Shown here: positions 1-7,144 of the stretch, one piece after another
Position numbering within the stretch: the first letter of the stretch is position 1
Layout of the letters: the number at the start of each line of letters is the position of its first letter
Source of the DNA: an uncultured Alphaproteobacteria bacterium
GTDB taxonomy: Bacteria; Pseudomonadota; Alphaproteobacteria; RF32; CAG-239
Assembly (NCBI GenBank): GCA_900540425.1
Contig: UQFU01000040.1
Span: forward strand, 1 to 14,232
Length of the DNA: 14,232 nucleotides
Reading direction: 5' to 3'
Made by a program: the position numbers and the translations under genes
Notes under the pieces: generated by a model
Seen by the model: the letters and a program-made list of their open reading frames with translations, nothing else
Database searches by the model: none
Told to the model about the DNA's origin: nothing

Positions 1-184
1 CCCTTTAGGTTTCCGGTTAAAAGAAACCGCCCTAGCAATCCTAAGGCGGGGAGTTAGCAACTGTAGAAGAACAGTCGGCCTTCTTCGTTATGCGCAAGGC
101 ATACTTATTCCGGCCGCTCCCCATTCAAGGAGCTTTCTTCTTCTAAGGAGTTGCTACACTCCGCACCCGGCTCACCCGGATGCG
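1..184 (-). ncRNA. Candidate structured RNA, 5' part (3' end outside window)
   Basis: No known RNA family was recognised. The segment folds into nested GC-rich helices (plus coordinates): 163-170/176-183 (8 bp), 147-151/158-162 (5 bp), an outer stem 48-53/117-122 enclosing 60-64/71-75 and 76-80/112-116, the latter enclosing 89-93/99-103, then 27-35/41-49 (9 bp) and 8-13/23-28, which overlaps it by two bases. In two helices (163-183 and 27-49) the minus-strand RNA forms a G-U pair where the plus strand would have an A-C mismatch, which favours minus-strand transcription. A promoter-like pair at 218-191 would start transcription at about 184, exactly at the first helix. The loop at 65-70 can pair with 135-143, a possible pseudoknot. 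Hallmarks of RNase P, SRP RNA, tmRNA and 5S were not found. Alternative: the hairpin at 27-53 resembles the terminal hairpin of IS200/IS605-type elements, so this could be a mobile-element end read on the plus strand. Confidence 0.5.
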
Positions 185-190
185 AAAATT

Positions 191-218
191 AGAATAAAGC
201 AACGTACCGAAAATGCAA
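191..218 (-). promoter_or_regulatory. Candidate sigma-70 promoter for the edge RNA
   Basis: On the minus strand a TTGCAT -35 (218-213) is followed after 16 bases by a TATTCT -10 (196-191). The predicted start, six to eight bases on, is at about 183-185, where the first hairpin of the structured segment begins. The -10 match is moderate, so the call rests mainly on this positional agreement. Confidence 0.4.
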
Positions 219-301
219 GGAGAATTTTGGGGCCGCAGTCAGATGGTTGACATTTGTTTTTGTGGATTTTAGTGAAGTATGTTTTTTTTATTTTTCGGTG
301 C

Positions 302-330
302 TTGTCATTTCAAAAATCATCTTCTAATAT
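302..330 (+). promoter_or_regulatory. Candidate sigma-70 promoter for the rluC cluster
   Basis: TTGTCA (302-307), 17-base spacer, TAATAT (325-330). An overlapping TATAAT lies three bases further on. The predicted start near 337 leaves a short leader of about 26 bases before the ATG at 363. Together with the minus-strand promoter at 191-218 this makes 185-335 a divergent intergenic region; I see nothing else in it. Confidence 0.5.
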
Positions 331-362
331 AATAACGTTTTGAATCATTGAAAGCAAAGAAA

Positions 363-1295
363 ATGTCCGGAGTAGAACTGGTTAAAGTAAAAGATATTGA
401 TGACGGAATGCGCCTGAACCGCTGGTTTATGAAATATTATCCCAAATTGTCCCTCGGGCATTTGCAAAAATTACTCCGTACCAAGCAGATTAAGGTTGAT
501 GGTAAAAAGGCCGAAACTTCTTTGAAGCTTGCAGCCGGGCAGGAAGTTCGGATTCCGCCGCTTAACCTTGAAAAAGCGCATCCCCGGACTGCGGGTGCGG
601 TTTCCAAAAAAGATGCCGAATTTGCCCTTTCGCTGGTCATTTATAAAGATGACAATGTTTTGGTTTTGAATAAGCCTTCGGGGATTGCGGTTCAGGGCGG
701 GACAAATACTTCTTTTCATATTGACGGGCTGTTGGAAGCTCTGAAGTTCGGCTTGGAAGAAAAGCCGCGTCTGGTTCACCGGATTGACAAAGACACCAGC
801 GGGATTTTGGTTTTAGCGCGTAATCGCAAAACTGCCGATAATCTGACGCGGGCGTTTCGCGAGCATCGTCTGCAAAAAACGTATTTGGCGCTGGTTCGCG
901 GCTGCCCCAAAAAACAGTCCGGGGAGATTAAGGTGCCGCTTGAAAAAGTCGGCGAAAAGATGACAGTCAGCGATGCCGGGAAGCCGGCGGTAACCGAATA
1001 TGAAGTTTTGGATGAAGTCGGAGACAAGTTTGCGCTGGTCGCCGCATCGCCGTTGACCGGTCGGACGCATCAGATTCGGGTGCATTTGGAATATATCGGA
1101 ACGCCGATTGTCGGAGATGCACGTTATTATGGCGCCGAGCGCCAGCGTTTTGCCGATTTGGCGGACAAGTTGCATCTGCATGCATACAAAATTGATTTAT
1201 CGGTATTATATAATAAGCCAAAGGTCATAAAGGCTCCTCTGCCGGAGCATTTTAAACAGAGTTTCAACCATCTCGGAATCAGTTTTAAGGAGTAG
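363..1295 (+). CDS. rluC: 23S rRNA pseudouridine synthase, RluA/RluC family
   Basis: Isomerises specific uridines to pseudouridine in 23S rRNA, in the cytoplasm. The 310-residue protein has an N-terminal S4 RNA-binding domain (about residues 16-65, RLNRWF then LQKLLRTKQIKVDG) and a RluA-type catalytic domain with the signature HRIDKDTSG (139-147; D142 is the catalytic Asp). The RTHQIRVHL motif in the C-terminal half is also typical. I chose the ATG at 363 because alphaproteobacterial relatives commonly begin MSGV, as here; an in-frame TTG at 348 would add five residues. No clear Shine-Dalgarno sequence precedes either. First gene of a close cluster: the AsmA gene follows after three bases, with its ribosome site over this stop codon. 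In many alphaproteobacteria rluC sits near the ATP12 gene, as here. The exact target uridines (RluC or RluD type) cannot be settled from sequence alone. Confidence 0.92.
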   Translation: MSGVELVKVKDIDDGMRLNRWFMKYYPKLSLGHLQKLLRTKQIKVDGKKAETSLKLAAGQEVRIPPLNLEKAHPRTAGAVSKKDAEFALSLVIYKDDNVLVLNKPSGIAVQGGTNTSFHIDGLLEALKFGLEEKPRLVHRIDKDTSGILVLARNRKTADNLTRAFREHRLQKTYLALVRGCPKKQSGEIKVPLEKVGEKMTVSDAGKPAVTEYEVLDEVGDKFALVAASPLTGRTHQIRVHLEYIGTPIVGDARYYGAERQRFADLADKLHLHAYKIDLSVLYNKPKVIKAPLPEHFKQSFNHLGISFKE

Positions 1296-1298
1296 AAC

Positions 1299-3401
1299 AT
1301 GGCTAAGTTTTTTAAAATTCTGCTGACGGCGGTTATCGTTTTGTTGTTGGTTGCCGTTGTGGGCGGTTATATTTTTATCAATACTTTTGATTTTAATAAA
1401 TATAAAGGCTATGTGACCGAATTAGCCTCCAAAGAACTGGGGCGCAAGCTGGCAATTAACGGCGATGCCAGCGTGGGGATTTCGCTGGTGCCGACCATTG
1501 TGCTCGAAGATGTGGAGCTGGCCAACGCGTCATGGGCTTCGGCGCCGCAGATGGTAAAAGTTGAAAAACTGGAAGTTCAGTTTTCGCTGCTGCCGCTTTT
1601 GAAAAAGCAGATTGAGATTGACAATATCAATCTGGTCAAGCCGCAGATTTATCTGGAAATGGCCAAAAACGGCGAACAGAACTGGGTTTTCAAAGTCCCG
1701 GCCGAAAATGAAAAAGAACGCGCGGCGGCTGTTGCCGAGGTGATGTCCAAACATCCGCAGGAGAGCAAAGAAATCAATTCCGCCGGCGTGGTTCTGGCGG
1801 GGCTGGTTGCCAAAAGCGTAACCATTGAAAACGGTTTGGTGGTTTATGACGACAAGGGCAGCAAAACCGAAGTCAAGATTAATTCCGTGGAGTTGTCTTT
1901 GCCGGGAATGGATGAAAAGATCAACTTGAGTTTTGATGTATTGCTGAACAGCCAGCAGATTAAAGGTTCGGCGATTGCCGGTTCTCTTAATAATTTTCTG
2001 AACAGTCCGGCGTCTTATCCGCTGAATTTGGCAGTTAAGGCGTATGGTATTGATGTGAGCCTGGACGGCGTTTTGAGCAATATGCTCAGCAATTTGTCAT
2101 ATAATTTTAAGACCAATGTTTATAACCCGGCCGGAAATTTCGGGGCGCCCGAAACGACTTTGATTGCTCAGGTGAGCGGCGATTTGAAAAAGGTTTTGGC
2201 GGATATTTCTTCGCTGAACGTGGTTAATAATCTGGTTACTGGCAAAGTCAGCGCCGATGTCGCGTCCGGCGTTCCGTATATCAACGCCGATTTGAAGAGT
2301 TCAAAATTTGATTTGACCGTGTTTAACCAAAACAGCAACATGGCATGGAATATGCCGGAATTGATTGCTTCGGCTCAGGCCAGCGCTCTGGTGCCGGATA
2401 TACGGATTCCGTTTGCGGTTTTGAAACAGGTGAACGCCGATGTCAAATTGTCAATTGGCACTTTGATTATTGACAAAGGAATGCAGGCCGACAATGTTAA
2501 AATGGCGGCCAGTCTGAAAAACGGCATGCTGAATGTCAATCCGCTGCAGCTCGGTTTCGGCGGCGGCGAGGCTGACGCTTCCTTGCAGGCGAATGCTGCG
2601 GCGCAGAGCATGGTTTTGAAGTTGACCGGGAAAAATTTGCAATTGCAGAAAATACATCAGGAATTTCAGATTTCCGGAGCCAACGATTTTGGTATTTCTT
2701 CCGGCGGCAATCTGGATTTGGACATTAACCTCAAAGGCAGCGGAGCGACGCTGCGGCAGCTGGTCAACAATCTCAGCGGGCAGGCGATTGTCATTGTCAA
2801 CAAGTCGGTTATTCAGACCGGCAAGCTGAATTTTTTGACCGGAAATTTTGTATCCCAGTTGTTGGATGTTTTGGGAATTAAGCGAAATGCTTCCAAAAAA
2901 ATTGATTTGAATTGCGCCGTGGTGCGCAGCGATATCGGCAGCGGCAAGGCTGTTTTTCCGAAGGGAATTGCAGTCAGCGCCAAACAGATGACGGTTGTCA
3001 GCGACGGAAGCATTAATCTGGCTAACGATAAAATTGATTTCAGCATCAAACCGAATATCACAGATGTAAATGTGGTGCAGGCGATTGCTTCTTTTATCAA
3101 GGTCAAAGGCACGCTGGAAGATCCGAAGATTGCCATTGATGACAAGACGGCGGCCAAAGCGATTATCGGCGTGGCGGCAACCGGGGGGACGGCTTATCTG
3201 GGGTCGCAGCTGCTGGAAGCCGACAGTTCTCCATGCTATACGGCGTTGAAGGGTACCGCCTATCAGAATCGTTTCCCGGCTCCGAGCGGTGTGGCTGCCA
3301 CGACCCAGAATGTGTATCAAGATGCCGAAAAGCAGATTGGCAGCGGTATTAAGGATTTGAAAAATACCGCCAAGGATATCATCGGTATTTTCAAAAAATA
3401 A
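1299..3401 (+). CDS. AsmA-family envelope protein
   Basis: 700 residues with an N-terminal membrane anchor (about 5-29, a long Ile/Val/Leu run) and then a long periplasmic part rich in beta strands. The start of that part (residues about 33-130: FNKYKGYVTELASKELGRKL, LVPTIVLEDVELAN, KQIEIDNINLVKPQIYLE) is the classic AsmA N-terminal pattern. The C-terminal region (about 500-640) matches the AsmA-like domain, including FLTGNF and DFSIKPNI-type strands. AsmA proteins belong to the bridge-like lipid transfer group linked to phospholipid transport and outer membrane assembly; this role is inferred from family knowledge. The last 60 residues hold a lone Cys (SSPCYTALKG) and an amphipathic tail. 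A strong AAGGAG overlaps the rluC stop, six bases before the ATG, suggesting translational coupling. The substrate is unknown. Confidence 0.88.
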   Translation: MAKFFKILLTAVIVLLLVAVVGGYIFINTFDFNKYKGYVTELASKELGRKLAINGDASVGISLVPTIVLEDVELANASWASAPQMVKVEKLEVQFSLLPLLKKQIEIDNINLVKPQIYLEMAKNGEQNWVFKVPAENEKERAAAVAEVMSKHPQESKEINSAGVVLAGLVAKSVTIENGLVVYDDKGSKTEVKINSVELSLPGMDEKINLSFDVLLNSQQIKGSAIAGSLNNFLNSPASYPLNLAVKAYGIDVSLDGVLSNMLSNLSYNFKTNVYNPAGNFGAPETTLIAQVSGDLKKVLADISSLNVVNNLVTGKVSADVASGVPYINADLKSSKFDLTVFNQNSNMAWNMPELIASAQASALVPDIRIPFAVLKQVNADVKLSIGTLIIDKGMQADNVKMAASLKNGMLNVNPLQLGFGGGEADASLQANAAAQSMVLKLTGKNLQLQKIHQEFQISGANDFGISSGGNLDLDINLKGSGATLRQLVNNLSGQAIVIVNKSVIQTGKLNFLTGNFVSQLLDVLGIKRNASKKIDLNCAVVRSDIGSGKAVFPKGIAVSAKQMTVVSDGSINLANDKIDFSIKPNITDVNVVQAIASFIKVKGTLEDPKIAIDDKTAAKAIIGVAATGGTAYLGSQLLEADSSPCYTALKGTAYQNRFPAPSGVAATTQNVYQDAEKQIGSGIKDLKNTAKDIIGIFKK

Positions 3402-3423
3402 TCAGGTTCGAACGGAGTTGAAA

Positions 3424-3921
3424 ATGAACTTATATCTTGAAAAAACGGCCAAAGAAATTGGCAAAGACCGTGAGGAGGTTATTAACCGTCTGGTGCGGTT
3501 TGCATTGACGGATATGTTGCTCTTTTGGGGGCAGAACAAAGATTTGGTGGAAAAACAGGAGAAAATCTGGGGGCCGCTTTTGGAGTGGGCCAGTTATGAG
3601 CTGAATGCCAAATTCATCAAAACACAGGGTCTTGATGTTCCCGAGCAGGAAAAAATTTCCGGGCATCGTCTGAAGCTGTTTTTGGAAAGTTTGTCGGACA
3701 AGGAGCTGGCGGCTTTTTATGTGGCGGCGCTGAATATGAAGTCGGTTCTTTTGGCGGCGGCTTTGGTCAAAGGCAGGATAAATGCCCAGCAGGCTTTTGA
3801 AGCTGCTTATCTTGAGGAGTTGTGGCAGGCTGAAAACTGGGGCGTGGAAGCCGAAGCCGAAAAACGCCGCGGAGAAATTCGGCAGGAATTGGTTGAAATT
3901 GAGGAATTTCTTAAAAAATAA
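3424..3921 (+). CDS. ATP12-family F1-ATPase assembly chaperone, lacking the N-terminal domain
   Basis: 165 residues matching the C-terminal, mainly helical part of ATP12 proteins, which hold the F1 alpha subunit during ATP synthase assembly. Visible family landmarks: RFALTDMLLFWGQ (equivalent of the A.TDLLcYRA segment), EKIWGPLLEWASYEL (Q..WdPLLdWA), and LWQAENWGVEAEAEKRR near the end (DE.WQ...WG.D.EA..RR). Usual length is about 230-260, so roughly the first 70-90 residues, the N-terminal beta domain, are absent. No homologous remnant is visible upstream, where the AsmA gene ends 22 bases away. The ATG at 3424 has CGGAG six bases upstream; a TTG at 3418 is in frame. The acylphosphatase ATG directly follows the stop. 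Either the domain was lost and the protein still works, or this is a decaying copy; the intact frame favours the first. Confidence 0.78.
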   Translation: MNLYLEKTAKEIGKDREEVINRLVRFALTDMLLFWGQNKDLVEKQEKIWGPLLEWASYELNAKFIKTQGLDVPEQEKISGHRLKLFLESLSDKELAAFYVAALNMKSVLLAAALVKGRINAQQAFEAAYLEELWQAENWGVEAEAEKRRGEIRQELVEIEEFLKK

Positions 3922-4215
3922 ATGGATAAGGAAGTTTACATCAAAATTGAAGGCCGGGTGCAGGGAATCGGCTTCCGTTATTGGGCGGTCAAAACGGCCG
4001 AAAGCATCGGCGGCATTTCCGGCTGGGTGCGCAATGCGCCTGACGGCAGCGTTGAAATCCTGATGTCGGGGGAAGAAGAAAAGATAGACGCCATGATTTT
4101 GGCTTGTCATAAAGGACCTCCCTTGTCACGTGTCGATCGTGTTTCTTTTATTGTCGGGCGCGTCAGTTCATTTTTGCCGCCGATAGAGGAGGGGAAGTTT
4201 ATCCGCTCCTGGTAA
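3922..4215 (+). CDS. acyP: Acylphosphatase
   Basis: 97-residue cytoplasmic enzyme that hydrolyses acyl phosphates such as carbamoyl- or 1,3-bisphosphoglyceroyl-phosphate. The signature GRVQGIGFRYW carries the catalytic Arg19, and GWVRNAPDGSVEI carries the catalytic Asn38; both key residues are present and the length is normal for the family. The ATG follows the ATP12 stop with no gap, and the only purine-rich site (GAGGAA) lies about 16 bases upstream inside the ATP12 gene, so translation is probably coupled. Nothing links its activity to ATP12 beyond co-transcription. Last gene of the rluC cluster. Confidence 0.95.
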   Translation: MDKEVYIKIEGRVQGIGFRYWAVKTAESIGGISGWVRNAPDGSVEILMSGEEEKIDAMILACHKGPPLSRVDRVSFIVGRVSSFLPPIEEGKFIRSW

Positions 4216-4415
4216 AAAAACTCGTATTTTGGTTTACTAGAGCAGTTTTGGCGGGTCTCGAAAAATTGATCTCGTGGGCAACTCATACAGCTTTTGCGAG
4301 TTTGGTTCGCTTAGCAATTTGTTTCAGCAATTTTCCCTAGACCTATGGGCAGGGTGAAAATTTTGCCGGGGCGATTATATCAGTCGCAGTTCAAACTGTT
4401 AAGGGAGGCTTTGAG
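4216..4415 (+). other. Hairpin-rich gap, possible leader of the DUF2769-like gene
   Basis: No coding frame is convincing here. Several inverted repeats are visible: 4296-4299/4307-4310 (GCGA/TCGC); a long bulged hairpin 4327-4338/4351-4366 (GCAA-TTTTC-CCCT against AGGG-TG-GAAAA-TTTTGC); 4371-4376/4382-4387, whose one wobble pair favours the plus-strand RNA; and 4387-4391/4394-4398, mutually exclusive with the previous one. The alternative pairing next to the ribosome site could be regulatory. No T-run follows a stem, so I see no terminator for acyP and no clear promoter. No riboswitch class recognised. Confidence 0.3.
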
Positions 4416-4691
4416 ATGCGCGTTGAAAAGACCAAAGAAAATCTGCAGCGGTGTTTATGCATGAGCTGTCCGTCATATACCATGGGCTGCAAGCTGAAGA
4501 ATATGCCGGAAAATCTGGTTAAAATGTTTGAGGATTTTGAACAGTTGGATCATTTTGAGAGCATGTATTGTGCGTTTGATAAGAGTCATTGCATTGAGCA
4601 TGACAAGGGCTGCATATGTTCCAAGTGTCAAAACTATAAGGATTATAATCTTCATAACGAAGATTACTGTCTTAAAACCGGTGGTATATAA
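4416..4691 (+). CDS. Small Cys-rich protein, DUF2769-like
   Basis: 91 residues with ten Cys (13, 15, 18, 25, 52, 59, 66, 68, 71, 85) and four His. The arrangement C-x-C-x2-C-P near the start, then YCAFDKSHC, GCICSKC and a final YCLKTGG matches my recollection of the DUF2769 pattern (C.C..CP, yC..G.S.C, GC.C..C, yC..G). Cys grouping of this kind suggests metal binding (zinc or iron-sulfur), but this is inference and no enzyme activity is known. No signal peptide or membrane segment. Ribosome site AGGGAGG lies seven bases before the ATG. The gene is preceded by a 200-base structured gap and followed by an intrinsic terminator, so it is the last or only gene of its transcript. Confidence 0.75.
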   Translation: MRVEKTKENLQRCLCMSCPSYTMGCKLKNMPENLVKMFEDFEQLDHFESMYCAFDKSHCIEHDKGCICSKCQNYKDYNLHNEDYCLKTGGI

Positions 4692-4709
4692 TCCGGACAA
4701 ACTTAGTTA

Positions 4710-4741
4710 AAGCCCTGCTTTTGCAGGGTTTTATATTTTTA
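4710..4741 (+). terminator. Intrinsic terminator after the Cys-rich gene
   Basis: A 10-bp stem (4710-4719/4724-4733, core CCCTGC/GCAGGG, TTTT loop) is followed by a T-rich tract. It isolates the flagellar operon from upstream transcription. Confidence 0.88.
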
Positions 4742-4782
4742 AATATCTTGTTTGAAAGTTATATGGCCAAAGATTTTAAAAA

Positions 4783-4800
4783 TTGGCACAGCGATTGCAT
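4783..4800 (+). promoter_or_regulatory. Sigma-54 promoter of the flgFGAH operon
   Basis: TTGGCAC (4783-4789), five bases, TTGCAT (4795-4800). The invariant GG and GC are separated by exactly ten bases, as the -24/-12 consensus requires. The predicted start is about 4810, some 35 bases before the flgF ATG and downstream of an in-frame TTG at 4783, which rules that codon out. An enhancer-binding activator (FlbD-like in Caulobacter) would be needed; no activator site could be identified by eye. Confidence 0.85.
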
Positions 4801-4845
4801 AATGTTTGGCAAGAGAAAATTATCCAAGCTATTGGGGAGAATAAA

Positions 4846-5589
4846 ATGGATAATACCAAATATGTTGCGTTATCGCGCCAAATGGGGTTATGGAAGCAAA
4901 TGGACATTGTTTCCAATAATATGGCGAATATGAACACTTCCGGTTATAAGCAGGATGAGGCCGTTTTCAGTTCTTATGTCGTTAAGACGCAAAATGCGGC
5001 CGGTTTTGGCAAGGTTCCGGTTTTCTTTACTCAGGATTACGGCGTTTTTAAGGATTTTCGGGAAGGCGTTTTTCAGGAAACGGGAAACCAACTGGATGTT
5101 GCCATTCAGGGAGAAGGCTTTTTTGCCATAGAAACGCCGCGGGGCGAGCTTTATACCCGCAAAGGGCAGTTTGCCCTGGATTATGAGGGCAAGATTGTTA
5201 CCAAAGAAGGCGATGTTTTGCTTTCAGAAAACAATGAGCCGTTTTTTCTGGCTCCGGGGGAAAAGGAAATCAGTATCAGCGAAAGCGGCGAAGTTTCAAC
5301 TGAAAACGGGTCTATCGGACGCATCAAAATCGTTAATTTTGCAGACAATCAGAAACTTGAAAAAGTAGGCGGCACCATGTTTGCCAATACCGCCGGAAAT
5401 TTGATGACATCGGGAACAGCCGGTGTCCGGGTTATGCAGCGGATGGTTGAGAAGTCGAACGTGGAGCCGATTGTCGAGATGAGCAAGATGATTAAGCTGC
5501 AACGCTCGTACGAATATGTTCAACAGATGATTGATGAAGAACATGAGCGGGTATCCAATACAATCAGCACTTATGCGCAACTGGCATAG
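4846..5589 (+). CDS. flgF: Flagellar proximal-rod protein FlgF
   Basis: 247-residue axial rod protein, exported by the flagellar type III apparatus and assembled in the periplasm. The N-terminal flagellar rod motif (MDIVSNNMANMNTSGYKQDEA) and the C-terminal coiled-coil motif (VEPIVEMSKMIKLQRSYEYV) are both present; the middle QLDVAIQGEGFF and YTRKGQFALD segments are typical of FlgF/FlgG. FlgF rather than FlgG is called from its position before a second, more FlgG-like gene and from sequence character. GGGGAG seven bases before the ATG supports this start. First gene of the sigma-54-driven operon; flgG follows after 18 bases. Confidence 0.94.
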   Translation: MDNTKYVALSRQMGLWKQMDIVSNNMANMNTSGYKQDEAVFSSYVVKTQNAAGFGKVPVFFTQDYGVFKDFREGVFQETGNQLDVAIQGEGFFAIETPRGELYTRKGQFALDYEGKIVTKEGDVLLSENNEPFFLAPGEKEISISESGEVSTENGSIGRIKIVNFADNQKLEKVGGTMFANTAGNLMTSGTAGVRVMQRMVEKSNVEPIVEMSKMIKLQRSYEYVQQMIDEEHERVSNTISTYAQLA

Positions 5590-5607
5590 TTAAAGAGGGG
5601 AAAAAAG

Positions 5608-6396
5608 ATGAGATCATTAAATATCGGCGCCACCGGAATGCTGGCACAACAGACTAACGTAGATGTTATTTCCAATAATATCGCCAACATGAACACGACG
5701 GCTTATTGCAAGCGTCGGGCCGAGTTTACCGATTTGTTATATCAAAATATCATCCGTCCGGGGTCTACGTCTTCGGCATCGCAGACGATTGTGCCTTCCG
5801 GCATTCAGCTGGGGCTGGGCGTCAGGACTGCGGCGGTTTACAGAATTACAGAAGGCGGCGGCCTGACCAATACCGGAAATACGCTTGACCTGGCTTTGCG
5901 CGGCCGCGGGTATTTTCAGGTCGAACTGCCAGAAGGCAAAGGTACGGCTTACACCCGTGACGGGGCGTTCCAAAGAAACGGAGACGGTGTAATTGTAACT
6001 CATGACGGTTACACCGTTCAGCCAGAAATTACCATTCCCGATGATGCGATTGAGATTTATGTCAACAGCTCGGGCGAGGTTTGGGTCAAACAAGACGGCG
6101 AAACCGATGAGGTTAACGTCGGGCAGCTGGAATTGGCGGCTTTTCCGAATGAAGCCGGTTTGGAAGCTATGGGCGATAACCTGCTTTTGGAGACGGAAGC
6201 TTCCGGAGCGCCGATTTTGGATAATCCGGATACGGAAGGTTTTGGTTCGGTGCTGCAGGGATATTTGGAAACTTCAAATGTCAATCCGGTTGCGGAAATT
6301 ACCGAATTGGTTTCGGCGCAGCGTGCCTATGAAATGAATTCTAAAATTATTTCCACCTCCGATCAGATGCTGAGCACGATTAATCAGTTGAAATAG
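5608..6396 (+). CDS. flgG: Flagellar distal-rod protein FlgG
   Basis: 262 residues, normal for FlgG, which forms the distal rod that crosses the periplasm to the L and P rings. It starts MRSLNIGATGMLAQQ and has VISNNIANMNTTAY (rod signature), LDLALRGRGYFQVELP, YTRDGAFQRN, and the C-terminal VNPVAEITELVSAQRAYEMNSK, all classical. The residues after the signature read AYCKRR where most homologues have GYK or GFK, leaving a lone Cys in an exported protein; minor but unusual. Good ribosome site (AGAGGGG) nine bases before the ATG. flgA starts within about 20 bases, so the operon is tight. Confidence 0.96.
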   Translation: MRSLNIGATGMLAQQTNVDVISNNIANMNTTAYCKRRAEFTDLLYQNIIRPGSTSSASQTIVPSGIQLGLGVRTAAVYRITEGGGLTNTGNTLDLALRGRGYFQVELPEGKGTAYTRDGAFQRNGDGVIVTHDGYTVQPEITIPDDAIEIYVNSSGEVWVKQDGETDEVNVGQLELAAFPNEAGLEAMGDNLLLETEASGAPILDNPDTEGFGSVLQGYLETSNVNPVAEITELVSAQRAYEMNSKIISTSDQMLSTINQLK

Positions 6397-6418
6397 GGTG
6401 AGACAAAAGGCAGGTCGA

Positions 6419-7129
6419 ATGTTTAAACGGTGGGGAATTTTGTTAATCGGAGGCTGTTTGTGGACGGTTGCGCCGGCGGCAGCAGAAACAAAATATGCGC
6501 AGGAGGCAGATTTTGCCCGGGCGCTGCAGCGGGAATTTGTGGAGCAGGTCGGCGACGAGGAGGTCGATTGGGAGTTCTTTGGGGGCCAGACCAGTTTTGC
6601 CGTTGAGGACGCTTCTCAAATCAAGATTATGATTTCCAAGTCCAAATTTGACGAACTGCAAAATAAATTCAGCGCGACGGCGGAAGTTTTTGCCGACGGC
6701 AAGCCGGTAGCGGCAACCCAGCTGCAGGGAAAATATTATGTATTGGGCGAAGTTTGGGTGCCGGCACGGAATATTAACAAAAGCGAAGTTATTACGCCGG
6801 AGATGCTTAAGACGATTAAGGTTCGCATGAACCGGATAAAGCCGGCCAATCTGGTGGAGGCATCTTCTCTGGTCGGGCGCGAAGCCAAGCGGACTCTGCG
6901 GGAAGGCAAAATTGTTAATGACAAGGATGTCGGCAAGGTTATTTTGGTTAAAAAGGGCGAGATTGTCACTTCGGTCTATCGGACCCCGAAAATGCAGATT
7001 TCCGCTAAAGTAGAGGCTTTGGAGGAAGGAGGCAAGGGTGATAAAATCGAAGTGCGCAATGTTAACAGCAAAAAGGTTTTATTTGCCGAAGTGGTTGATG
7101 CCGATACGGTTATGGTGGAAATGCAATAA
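6419..7129 (+). CDS. flgA: Flagellar P-ring assembly chaperone FlgA
   Basis: 236-residue periplasmic protein that helps FlgI polymerise into the P ring around the rod. A signal peptide is clear (MFKRW, hydrophobic run, APAAAE; cleavage probably after AAA). The C-terminal half is the SAF-type domain of FlgA: VWVPARNINKSEVITPEML, LVGREAKRTLREGKIVNDKDV, ending ADTVMVEM. I start at the ATG at 6419, which follows AGGCAGG and makes a normal signal peptide; the in-frame GTG at 6398 would put seven extra residues before it. flgI itself is not in this window. Confidence 0.92.
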   Translation: MFKRWGILLIGGCLWTVAPAAAETKYAQEADFARALQREFVEQVGDEEVDWEFFGGQTSFAVEDASQIKIMISKSKFDELQNKFSATAEVFADGKPVAATQLQGKYYVLGEVWVPARNINKSEVITPEMLKTIKVRMNRIKPANLVEASSLVGREAKRTLREGKIVNDKDVGKVILVKKGEIVTSVYRTPKMQISAKVEALEEGGKGDKIEVRNVNSKKVLFAEVVDADTVMVEMQ

Positions 7130-7144
7130 GCAAAGGTGAGCAAG

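Noticed and set aside
2..253. Open plus-strand frame running from the left edge to a stop at 251-253
   Set aside because: Arg-rich, Pro-rich low-information translation through strong hairpins; no family motif. RNA structure explains the segment better.
247..275. Perfect TTGACA at 247-252 on the plus strand
   Set aside because: At 17 bases the -10 position reads TAGTGA, a poor match; the pair at 302-330 is a better promoter for rluC.
2451..3320. Long open frame on the minus strand (289 codons)
   Set aside because: It lies opposite the AsmA gene, has no recognisable motifs, and its residue bias follows the complementary codons.
3430..4110. Minus-strand open frame of 226 codons
   Set aside because: Antisense to the ATP12-like and acylphosphatase genes, with a composition typical of a shadow frame.
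4783..4845. TTG start at 4783 extending FlgF by 21 residues
   Set aside because: It lies inside the sigma-54 promoter, before the transcription start, and the ATG at 4846 has a good ribosome site.
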